The translations under genes were made by a program, and so were the position numbers. A stretch of 64,000 nt of DNA from Marinicellulosiphila megalodicopiae (GTDB lineage Bacteria > Pseudomonadota > Gammaproteobacteria > Pseudomonadales > Natronospirillaceae): contig NZ_AP023087.1 in NCBI RefSeq assembly GCF_045862395.1, positions 2,976,001 through 3,040,000 on the forward strand. Direction: 5' to 3'. The notes beneath the pieces were generated by a model that worked only from the letters and a program-made list of their open reading frames with translations, made no database searches and was not told the DNA's origin. Below, in pieces: positions 45,855 through 53,201 of the stretch. The number at the start of each line of letters is the position of its first letter. Position 1 is the first letter of the stretch.

Positions 45855-47006
45855 ATGTTTTTAGCTTATTGTTTATTTATTAAAAATGCGTTGTTTTTAT
45901 TTGTGTGGCAACTGTTTCATATATTTGAAAAACGCCCCGTTGCAATATTACGCAATATTATTTTATTAATAATGTTACCCATCATAGTCAGTTTAATTCA
46001 CATTCATTGGCTATTTTTTATTTTGGATGAAGTGCTATTTTTTAATTACAGAAAAACAAAATGCATTCGTCCAATATTTATTATTGGCATTCCAAGAAGC
46101 GGCACTACTTTTTTACAACGCACGTTAGCAAACGACACTCAATTTACTAGCACGACCTTAGCAGATTGTGTATTCACTCCATCTATTACACAAAGATATC
46201 TTGCTCAATTCTTTCGCTGGATCTGTTCGCCCATTGCAAATTATAGCCAAAAATTCACACCGAAATTTTTCAATAGTATGCAGGACATACATACACTTGG
46301 ATTAAATGAACCCGAAGAAGATTTTTTTATGTTAACCAGTATATTTTCATGTTTTATTCAAATGACTATATTTCCTAACTACCCTCCTGTTTGGAAACTT
46401 GCCAAATTTGATAAGTCCGTACCTAATTGGGAAAGAAAAATCATCATGAACTTTTATAAAAAAATGGTGCAAAAGCATGTGTATTTTTATGGAAAAGATA
46501 AAACGTATTTAGCAAAAAACCCATCATTTACCTCTTGGGTTAAAAGTTTGCATAAATATTTTGAACAACCAATTATTGTGGCCTGTATTCGTAATCCTGA
46601 TAAAACCGTACCCTCACAAATCAGCTCTTTAGCTCCAATTTTCAACATCACTAAACACAATATTCACGACCTTAAATTTATTAACAATATTCACTCTATG
46701 TTATTTTATTATTACAAATACATTGAAAAATTATCCAAACCGAAACACATCCAACCACTTCACGTAGTTGAAATGAATGAACTGACATTGCATTTAAATG
46801 AATGTATTCATGCTATTTATGAAATTGGTGGATACTCAATCAGTAAAAAAATGCAAAAATTTTACGAGCAACTTTCCAAAGAAAATAAACAATACACATC
46901 CAAACACACATATATTAAACAAGCATCCATCATTCATTCAAAAACTGTATTTGATGCGATTTGGCCAATGTCACCTCATGCACGCTTAATCAATCCGGGA
47001 CAATAA
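45855..47006 (+). CDS. Membrane-anchored PAPS-dependent sulfotransferase
   Basis: 383 residues. Two hydrophobic segments at the N-terminus (about 1-20 and 30-60) precede the sulfotransferase domain. The 5'-phosphosulfate loop is FIIGIPRSGTTFLQRTLAND. The 3'-phosphate site is VACIRNPDKTVPSQISS. The protein belongs to the Sulfotransferase_3-like group. Acceptor unknown; neighbours point to a glycolipid or polysaccharide. It lies 9 bp after cysC and 1 bp before a GT4 gene. Confidence 0.88.
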   Translation: MFLAYCLFIKNALFLFVWQLFHIFEKRPVAILRNIILLIMLPIIVSLIHIHWLFFILDEVLFFNYRKTKCIRPIFIIGIPRSGTTFLQRTLANDTQFTSTTLADCVFTPSITQRYLAQFFRWICSPIANYSQKFTPKFFNSMQDIHTLGLNEPEEDFFMLTSIFSCFIQMTIFPNYPPVWKLAKFDKSVPNWERKIIMNFYKKMVQKHVYFYGKDKTYLAKNPSFTSWVKSLHKYFEQPIIVACIRNPDKTVPSQISSLAPIFNITKHNIHDLKFINNIHSMLFYYYKYIEKLSKPKHIQPLHVVEMNELTLHLNECIHAIYEIGGYSISKKMQKFYEQLSKENKQYTSKHTYIKQASIIHSKTVFDAIWPMSPHARLINPGQ

Positions 47007-47007
47007 A

Positions 47008-48132
47008 ATGGAAACCTCAAATTTTGAAGTCAAAGATGATATCAGCACGTTACGAATCATGATTTTTTGCGACGCCGCTTTGGGTCGAAATGGAGTCGGT
47101 ACTTATTATCAAGACTTTATCCAATACATAGAAAATCATGTAGACCAAATCACAATCATAGCACCGACAATTGATCAACAAGGTAAATGGGAAGGCATGG
47201 CGTTACCATTACCTGGTGATCATACTCAAAAATTCGTGATTCCAAATTTTAGACGGGTAAAAAAACAAATACATGATTTTCAACCCGATGTCATCATAGC
47301 CGCGACACCAGGCTTAATTGGGTTAACAGGCGCGTATTTTGGCAACAAAATGCAAATTCCTGTGTTAGCTGGGTTTCATACTTGGTTTGAAAAATTAGCC
47401 GATTTATATTGGGGTCGCATCCAAGGGTTTATTAATCGCTTATATTTTAAATTATCGAATCATTTTTTATTCAAATGGTCCGATGCGGTATTTGCAAATT
47501 CAGATGACATGATCGACATTGTCAAATCATTAGGTTCAAAAAAAGAATATTTAGTCGGCACCCCAGTGGCTTTCGATTTTTTAAATGAAGCAATAAATAC
47601 CCCTCCTAAAAAAATAAAGCGAATTATGTTTGCTGGGCGTTTAGCTGAAGAAAAAAATCTAGATTCCATTATTGAATCAGCTCACACTCACAATGATTTA
47701 GAATTTAATATTTATGGCGATGGCCCACAACGAGATAAAATTGAAGCCGCAGCCAAAGCGTTACCCAATTTAAATTATTTAGGTTGGGTAGACCGAAGTG
47801 AATTAATGCAAAAAATAGACAACCACGATTGTGTTGTTCTGCCTTCACATGTTGAATCATTTGGCACCATAGCATTAGAGGCAATGGCTCGCGGTAAAAT
47901 TACCATTGTGTCTAAAAATTGTGGAATTTGTCAGTGGCCTGAATTAGTTAAAGGGTTATATATCATTCGTAAAGATCACAATTTAAGTGACACTTTAAGC
48001 GAAATAAAACAACAGTCGACCCAATCAATTGAACAAAAATGCCACACTAGCAGAGACGCTTCAATCGATTTAAATCAAGTCAGTTTAGATCGCTGGTTAA
48101 CTGTATTAACACAAATAAGACATGCACAATAA
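47008..48132 (+). CDS. GT4-family glycosyltransferase
   Basis: 374 residues with the GT-B fold: N-terminal RIMIFCDAALGRNGVGTYYQDF acceptor domain, C-terminal nucleotide-sugar domain IKRIMFAGRLAEEKNLDSIIESA, YGDGPQRDKIE, GWVDRSELMQKI and the E-x7-E motif ESFGTIALEAMARGK. Similar to GDP-mannose-dependent mannosyltransferases of the MgtA/PimB type. Two genes with which it forms a block, a sulfotransferase and a deacetylase, suggest the product is a modified glycolipid or envelope sugar. The donor sugar cannot be read from sequence. Confidence 0.9.
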   Translation: METSNFEVKDDISTLRIMIFCDAALGRNGVGTYYQDFIQYIENHVDQITIIAPTIDQQGKWEGMALPLPGDHTQKFVIPNFRRVKKQIHDFQPDVIIAATPGLIGLTGAYFGNKMQIPVLAGFHTWFEKLADLYWGRIQGFINRLYFKLSNHFLFKWSDAVFANSDDMIDIVKSLGSKKEYLVGTPVAFDFLNEAINTPPKKIKRIMFAGRLAEEKNLDSIIESAHTHNDLEFNIYGDGPQRDKIEAAAKALPNLNYLGWVDRSELMQKIDNHDCVVLPSHVESFGTIALEAMARGKITIVSKNCGICQWPELVKGLYIIRKDHNLSDTLSEIKQQSTQSIEQKCHTSRDASIDLNQVSLDRWLTVLTQIRHAQ

Positions 48133-48134
48133 AC

Positions 48135-48872
48135 ATGAACCCTAATATGCTTCAATCCATTTTATCAATCCATGACGTCATGCCTCATACATTTAAGCGC
48201 ATCAAACAATGCTTAGCTGAATTAACATTATTAGATGTGCCAACTAATAAAATTTATTTATTAGTGGTACCTGGCCTTAACTGGAAACCCGAACAGATTA
48301 CTCAACTTAAAAACTGGCAACAACAGGGGTATCAATTAGCTGGTCATGGGTGGGTACATCACTTTCATAAAAAAGCCAGTCTGTATCATCACCTGCATTC
48401 GTTTTTTATTTCTAGAAATGTAGCCGAGCATTTAAGTTTAAGCACCAGTGAAATTCAAGATTTAATTGAAGACAATTACAATTGGTTTGTAGACAATAAT
48501 TTACAAGCACCGGATTTGTATGTGCCTCCCGCCTGGGCTATGGGTAATATTAAATTACATCAATTATCCCAACTTCCGTTTCGATTTTATGAATTATCAA
48601 CAGGTATATACGACACCCACACACAAACATTTCATCATTTGCCATTAACAGGCTATGAAGCGGATCAATTTTGGCGAGTGCCTATTTTAAAGCTTTGGAA
48701 CGCACTTAATTTAAAGCGATTAAGTCGCAACATGCCACTAAGAATTTCCATTCACCCCTATGACTTCACCTATCGTTTAGCTGAGGATATTCGAAAACAC
48801 ATCGGCCAAAAATCACATTATTTAGAATTGTATGAAATCGACTCAAAAAAGCGAACTTTTAGACAAATTTAA
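48135..48872 (+). CDS. Polysaccharide deacetylase-like protein (DUF2334)
   Basis: 245 residues. The NodB-type fold of the DUF2334 group is seen: LSIHDVMPHTFKRI (catalytic Asp in SIHD), the metal-site histidines in GYQLAGHGWVHHF, and PLRISIHPYDF near the end. No signal peptide, so a cytosolic role on a lipid-linked or nucleotide-free sugar is likely. Starts two bases after the GT4 gene. Deacetylation of an N-acetylhexosamine before or after sulfation would fit the cluster (inference). Confidence 0.84.
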   Translation: MNPNMLQSILSIHDVMPHTFKRIKQCLAELTLLDVPTNKIYLLVVPGLNWKPEQITQLKNWQQQGYQLAGHGWVHHFHKKASLYHHLHSFFISRNVAEHLSLSTSEIQDLIEDNYNWFVDNNLQAPDLYVPPAWAMGNIKLHQLSQLPFRFYELSTGIYDTHTQTFHHLPLTGYEADQFWRVPILKLWNALNLKRLSRNMPLRISIHPYDFTYRLAEDIRKHIGQKSHYLELYEIDSKKRTFRQI

Positions 48873-48944
48873 AGAGAAATTAAGATTACGTTCAGCTAAA
48901 GCCAGCTATAGTCATGACTCAAACCTTTACTTTAGACTGATGAC

Positions 48945-50315
48945 ATGAAAACTCTAAGCGTTCGATCCTTCTTTTTAATTGCCCTACTCACCTTCACATC
49001 AAGTGTATTCGCCAATCGTTACAACAATGCACAGATGTTGGATGAAATACAATTTCAAGTGGATGAACGAAATTGGCTCGAAGCCAAAAGTCTTATCGAT
49101 TTCTTTCAAAATTCAACTTCCAAAAAAAACGACATGGCCGCTTATCAAATCAACAAGCTTGAAAGCTTGGTTTTGGGATACTTAAAAGACGAAACCCCAC
49201 TTTATAACCAACTAAAAAACAACTACTCAATTCGCAAAGCCAATGATTATTTGGATCAATACCCTTTTGGTAAACATTACGAACAGGTGTTGCAATTAAT
49301 TGATCAAACCGATGAAGAACAAAATTGGATCAATGCCAAAACAATAAACGATTATTCTGCCTATGAAGAATATTTAAATATTTACCCAAATGGCAAATAC
49401 CGAAATCAAGCCAAAACACGCTTGGCTGCTTTAGAATTGTCGCAATATGAAAGAGCCATAAATAAAAATACAGCATCGGCATATAATCGATTTTTATTCA
49501 GATACCCAAATAGTCAGTATCGCGAAACCATTGAAAATAAATTGGCCAAATTAGATCAAGAATTTGAATACCAACAGTTGACTCAATACAACAGCATCTC
49601 AGGTTATGAAGATTATTTAAATAGACATCCACAGGGACCATATACCAAAGAAATAAAAAAACGTTTATTAGCTGAGTATTTAGACAGTGGGGATTTTGCT
49701 TTTTCTCGTAAAAATTACCAAACCGCATTAAAGTTTTATACTAAGTTTTTAAACTTAAATACAGATCCAGCAACAGCTAAAAGAGTATCAGCTAAAGTGG
49801 CTATTTGCAGAAAATATCAACACCAAGTCGGTGGTTTAATATCGATGGTTACCATGGACACTAATAGTGCTGCTGGTTATAGTTTTTTTAAAGTAGACCC
49901 TAATGATCCTGGATTTTATTTCAGTTTAAAATTCAAACCAGAATCTGTGAATGTCACCCCTTTTGCAACAACCGACGACCAAGGAAACTACAATGGTGAC
50001 CAAGCAGGTACCGTTACAGGTAATTCAAAATCAACAAACTTTACGATTACCACAGGAATGACTTACAGCATCCGCTATCCATTTTGGGCATATATGGGCG
50101 CAGGGTTTGAATTTAAATCTCAGTACGATGAAGTAGACACAACCGATATATTTAATGACCCAGAAACAATATGGGCGCGAAATACTGATCAAGAACGTTT
50201 TTTCATCACACCAGAAGCAGGGTTTATTTTTAAACAAGATGGCTTTGCATTAAACTACGGCGTACGTTATTCAGAAAAATTAGTGCATCAAATAGGATTA
50301 GGTGTCGTGTTTTAA
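48945..50315 (+). CDS. Exported helical-repeat protein with C-terminal outer-membrane barrel
   Basis: 456 residues. Signal peptide ending VFA-N. Four related helical units (about 75-235) follow the plan aY-x2-YL-x2-YPxGxY-x4-L: DYLDQYPFGKHYEQ, EEYLNIYPNGKYRNQ, NRFLFRYPNSQYRET, EDYLNRHPQGPYTKE. A TPR-like pair DFAFSRKNYQTALKFYTKFL comes next. From about 290 the sequence turns into amphipathic strands ending VHQIGLGVVF, consistent with a barrel. Not recognised as a named family. It starts 72 bp after the deacetylase gene on the same strand and may belong to the glycoconjugate operon. Confidence 0.72.
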   Translation: MKTLSVRSFFLIALLTFTSSVFANRYNNAQMLDEIQFQVDERNWLEAKSLIDFFQNSTSKKNDMAAYQINKLESLVLGYLKDETPLYNQLKNNYSIRKANDYLDQYPFGKHYEQVLQLIDQTDEEQNWINAKTINDYSAYEEYLNIYPNGKYRNQAKTRLAALELSQYERAINKNTASAYNRFLFRYPNSQYRETIENKLAKLDQEFEYQQLTQYNSISGYEDYLNRHPQGPYTKEIKKRLLAEYLDSGDFAFSRKNYQTALKFYTKFLNLNTDPATAKRVSAKVAICRKYQHQVGGLISMVTMDTNSAAGYSFFKVDPNDPGFYFSLKFKPESVNVTPFATTDDQGNYNGDQAGTVTGNSKSTNFTITTGMTYSIRYPFWAYMGAGFEFKSQYDEVDTTDIFNDPETIWARNTDQERFFITPEAGFIFKQDGFALNYGVRYSEKLVHQIGLGVVF

Positions 50316-50372
50316 AATTCAAGCAATCAAATTCTCTTCGACAACTCCATCGCTACCTACATCGACGCACAC

Positions 50373-50411
50373 AAAAAAAAAGCCGACAATTAAAAACGGT
50401 CGGCTTTTTTG
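50373..50411. terminator. Bidirectional terminator between the repeat-barrel gene and trpG
   Basis: AAGCCGAC/GTCGGCTT stem with an 11-base loop, A run on the left and T run on the right, between convergent genes. Confidence 0.85.
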
Positions 50412-50432
50412 TATTTCATTTTTATCAACAAA

Positions 50433-51080
50433 TTACTTTTGCAATAAAAAATTCTCAATCATATCCATGCCACCCTCACTTGCAAACGACTCTGGATGAA
50501 ACTGAATACCATGAATCGGATATTCTTTATGCCTTACACCCATAATTTCTAATTCAGAAATATCACTTGTATCAAAGGATTTATCGCCATTTTGCACATA
50601 AGCGGTGACTTCAAGACAATCAGGAAAACTTGAATTTTGCGCCACTAACGAATGGTATCGCATAATTTCTAACTCTTGTGGAAAGTCTGAAAACACGCCT
50701 TCATTATTATGCAAAATCGGGCTAGTTTTACCATGCATTGGTAATGTCGCTTTAATCACTTTGCCACCAAACACACTCACAATACCCTGCATACCTAAAC
50801 ATACACCTAACGTAGGAATGCTTTGACCTAACTCTTTAATCACACTGGCACACACACCAAAATACGCTTCGTCTTCAGGATTACCAGGGCCAGGCGAAAT
50901 AATAATGCGATCAACTTCTAAGGTTTTGATTTGCTCTAGATTTAATTCGTCGTTGCGTTTTACGATCACATCAAATTGTTCAATATGATTTTTGTTCACC
51001 TGCGCTTTTAAAATCTCACCAATAAATTGATACAAATTAAACGTAAATGAATCGTAGTTATCAATAATTAATACTTTCAT
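50433..51080 (-). CDS. trpG: Anthranilate synthase glutamine amidotransferase component TrpG
   Basis: 215 residues. Class I glutamine amidotransferase: DNYDSFTFNLYQFIGE, ISPGPGNPEDEAYFG, nucleophile cysteine in LGVCLGMQGI, and the His/Glu pair in GIQFHPESFASEGG. It supplies ammonia from glutamine to TrpE. Placed 2 bp after trpE. It could also serve PabB, as amphibolic PabA/TrpG proteins do in some bacteria. Confidence 0.92.
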   Translation of the reverse strand: MKVLIIDNYDSFTFNLYQFIGEILKAQVNKNHIEQFDVIVKRNDELNLEQIKTLEVDRIIISPGPGNPEDEAYFGVCASVIKELGQSIPTLGVCLGMQGIVSVFGGKVIKATLPMHGKTSPILHNNEGVFSDFPQELEIMRYHSLVAQNSSFPDCLEVTAYVQNGDKSFDTSDISELEIMGVRHKEYPIHGIQFHPESFASEGGMDMIENFLLQK

Positions 51081-51082
51081 GC

Positions 51083-52468
51083 TTAAGATTCCTTCGCGAT
51101 AAATTGATCCAATACTTTTTTAGTACCGGCAAACTTACGCTGAATTTCTAGATACTCATCTTCTGGATTTGAGTCAAATACGTTACCGCCACAGGTTTGC
51201 ACATACGCGTCATCGCCATTACAAAAAACCGTGCGAATCGGAATCGCAAAGGTACAATCGCCATTCATAGCAAAATGCCCCACCGCGCCACCATAAGGAC
51301 CACGACCGTCACTTTCTAATGCGTCGATGATTTTCATGGCTTCAATTTTTGGCGCGCCTGTTAACGTGCCCGCAGGAAAGTTAGAAGCTAACGCTGAGAA
51401 CATATCTTCTTTATCAGAAATAATGCCCACAATTTCAGAGGCAATGTGCTGCACGTGACTAAAGCGTTTAATGTCCATTAATGAACGCACTTTGACGGTG
51501 CCAAAACGCGCCACACGACCAATATCATTACGATGTAAATCCACAATCATATTGTGTTCGGCAATTTCTTTTGGATCGTTTAATAATTTACGTGCAAACT
51601 GCGTGTCTTCGACTTCGTTTTTACCACGAAGTGTTGTACCTGCAAGTGGAAAAGTTTCCATTTCGCCTTGGCGTAATCTAAACAATAACTCAGGACTCGC
51701 ACCAATAATATGTTGTTGCTCAAACTTGATGTAATACATTTGGGGCGACGGATTCACTTCACGAAGTTGTTCGTACACATTCATCTTGTCGCCGTCTAAT
51801 TTAAAGTGCGTTTTAAACCCCACTTCGCACTGAAAGATTTTACCCTCAATGATATCTTCTTTTACTTTACCCACTGCAGCGGCATGATCTGCCTGACTCA
51901 TGCTGTCGCCTAACGCTTTAATGCTAAGGGGACCATTACCGATATAGTCCTCATTTAATAATGTTTCGATGACTTCTAAGCGATTATCTTCATAATAAAA
52001 ATAAATCAACTCGCCCGTCATTTTATCTAAAATCAAACCGTCTAAATACAAACCAAATTTAAACGCATCAAACATTTCGCTAGGTTGTAACGATAAAGAC
52101 GGTTCAAAATAATTCATCGCGTCATAACCAATGTAACCGGTTAAACCACCTGCAAATTTACGAGATATGATGTCTTGCGGTAAAAACTCACGCAACAAAT
52201 AATAAGGATTGTCGCTGTCATAAGACTTTGATGAACCATCACGCTCTTCAATGGTTAGTGTTTTGCCATTGGCAGTCAGAATCTTTTCAGGATCAAATCC
52301 AATTAACGAATGGCGCGACATATGGCTGTCTTCGCCTAGTGACTCTAAAAGAAAACAACGTTCAAATTTCTTTTCAATCTTTTTAAATAACTCAAAAAAA
52401 TCACAATCTTCAGCAATTTTTATATAATGGGGTTTACGCGGCAATTGCAGCATTTCAAGCTTAGACAT
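51083..52468 (-). CDS. trpE: Anthranilate synthase component I TrpE
   Basis: 461 residues, chorismate-binding family. The FPLAGTTLRG motif has alanine where PabB proteins have lysine (PIAGT in TrpE, PIKGT in PabB), which supports anthranilate synthase. Other blocks: ELLFRL, LHRNDIGRVARFGTVKV, FPAGTLTGAPKIEAMKII, ESDGRGPYGGAVGHF, QTCGGNVFDSNPEDEYLE. With TrpG it makes anthranilate from chorismate, the first step in tryptophan synthesis. It lies 2 bp after trpR. The remaining trp genes are not here. Confidence 0.9.
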   Translation of the reverse strand: MSKLEMLQLPRKPHYIKIAEDCDFFELFKKIEKKFERCFLLESLGEDSHMSRHSLIGFDPEKILTANGKTLTIEERDGSSKSYDSDNPYYLLREFLPQDIISRKFAGGLTGYIGYDAMNYFEPSLSLQPSEMFDAFKFGLYLDGLILDKMTGELIYFYYEDNRLEVIETLLNEDYIGNGPLSIKALGDSMSQADHAAAVGKVKEDIIEGKIFQCEVGFKTHFKLDGDKMNVYEQLREVNPSPQMYYIKFEQQHIIGASPELLFRLRQGEMETFPLAGTTLRGKNEVEDTQFARKLLNDPKEIAEHNMIVDLHRNDIGRVARFGTVKVRSLMDIKRFSHVQHIASEIVGIISDKEDMFSALASNFPAGTLTGAPKIEAMKIIDALESDGRGPYGGAVGHFAMNGDCTFAIPIRTVFCNGDDAYVQTCGGNVFDSNPEDEYLEIQRKFAGTKKVLDQFIAKES

Positions 52469-52470
52469 AA

Positions 52471-52731
52471 TTAAAGTTCGCTCTTAGTGTCTGACTGAAG
52501 TTGTTTTGAACCACGCGTTACCGTTGCGATGCCCACGCCCAATTTTTTGGAGATTTCACGCTGTGACACGCCTTGTTTCAGCATACGCATGATCTGCAAA
52601 CGATTGGGGATATCACGAAGCTCAGACGGCGTCAGCAACGCTGACAGCACAGACTCCATGGCCTGTGCGTCTTTGGCTTCAAGCAATAACTTGGTAAATT
52701 CAGTTAGATTATGTTTTTGTTGTGTATTCAT
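52471..52731 (-). CDS. trpR: Trp operon repressor TrpR
   Basis: 86 residues, shorter than the 108 of E. coli because of a reduced N-terminus and the loss of the last helix. The diagnostic core is clear: SALLTPSELRDIPNRLQIMRMLKQGVSQREISKKLGVGIATVTRGSKQL, including the helix-turn-helix and the GIATVTRGS recognition helix. It binds tryptophan and represses aromatic genes. Being first gene of trpR-trpE-trpG, it would control its own expression, supported by a palindrome touching its start codon. Confidence 0.92.
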   Translation of the reverse strand: MNTQQKHNLTEFTKLLLEAKDAQAMESVLSALLTPSELRDIPNRLQIMRMLKQGVSQREISKKLGVGIATVTRGSKQLQSDTKSEL

Positions 52732-52742
52732 GTACTAGTACA
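52731..52742 (-). promoter_or_regulatory. Candidate TrpR operator abutting the trpR start codon
   Basis: TGTACTAGTACA, a perfect 12-bp palindrome. It contains the GTACTAG half-site found in E. coli trp operators, but only one such palindrome rather than the full two half-site array is seen. It shares its first base with the trpR ATG, so binding would block initiation. Confidence 0.55.
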
Positions 52743-52980
52743 ATATAGATTTTTTTGGGGATTGCAAGGAATTTGGAGGAAAGAGCTGTTTTTAGCTGCT
52801 GGTTTTGAATACATCGTTCATGCTGGATACTGGATACTGGATACTGGATACTGGATACTGGATACTGGATACTGGATCATTTTCGTAAACTTTCCGTCAT
52901 ATTCAACTGCTTTTTTGTTGGATATTCAGTTCTTTTTTATTTACTTAGATTTTACTAATTTCCTTATTGATATAACCAAA
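52743..52980. other. trpR upstream region
   Basis: Holds the trpREG promoter on the minus strand and a heptamer repeat. The open frame across the repeat on the plus strand (GYWILDT repeats) is a repeat artefact, not a gene. Confidence 0.5.
52823..52877. repeat. Heptanucleotide tandem repeat (CTGGATA)7.9
   Basis: Seven perfect CTGGATA units and a six-base remainder. It lies about 90 bp upstream of trpR, in the region expected to carry the trpREG promoter. A 7-bp unit shifts frame and helical phase when copies change. Confidence 0.97.
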
Positions 52981-52982
52981 TA

Positions 52983-53006
52983 AGGCTAATCTTTGGGGAT
53001 TAGCCT
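52983..53006 (-). terminator. Probable terminator downstream of the DUF4166 gene
   Basis: AGGCTAATC/GATTAGCCT 9-bp stem with a six-base loop, followed on the minus strand by TTATTTGG. A weak U-tract, but placed between the leftward DUF4166 gene and trpR. Confidence 0.5.
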
Positions 53007-53044
53007 AATTATTTTACAAATATATTTTTTTATAACTGTCATAT

Positions 53045-53106
53045 AAATTGTAAAACCAGACCCCATTTTTATTTTAAATTGTAAAACCAGACCCCATTTT
53101 TATTTT
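53045..53106. repeat. Two tandem 31-bp copies of the AAAATGGGGTCTGGTTTTAC motif
   Basis: Two identical units of 31 bp (starting AAATTGTAAAACCAG and ending ATTTTTATTTT). The GACCCCATTTTTATTTT core, GGGGTC on the other strand, resembles small dispersed repeats seen in many gammaproteobacteria. The GGGGTC element recurs in different form at 55.5-59.6 kb. Confidence 0.95.
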
Positions 53107-53120
53107 CAAAGTGACCGATA

Positions 53121-53177
53121 AAGCACACGCCTGTGCTTAAAAACTATTATGAGGCAAGCGACCTGAGCCCTTGCCTC
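53121..53177. repeat. Two adjacent hairpins downstream of the DUF4166 gene
   Basis: AAGCACA/TGTGCTT with a 4-base loop (53121-53138) and GAGGCAAG/CTTGCCTC with an 11-base loop (53151-53177). They lack U-tracts and look like REP-type palindromes or mRNA end structures. Confidence 0.7.
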
Positions 53178-53201
53178 CCATTCAAAGCATTGTGAATCAA
53201 G

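Noticed and set aside
51083..52468. Alternative reading as aminodeoxychorismate synthase PabB
   Set aside because: The motif is PLAGT, not PIKGT, and the gene follows trpR; anthranilate synthase fits better.
52711..52983. 90-codon plus-strand frame with GYWILDT repeats
   Set aside because: It exists only because the CTGGATA heptamer reads through without stops; no ribosome site, and it overlaps the trpR start region.
53045..53106. Possible CRISPR array
   Set aside because: Only two contiguous copies with no spacers between them, and no cas genes.
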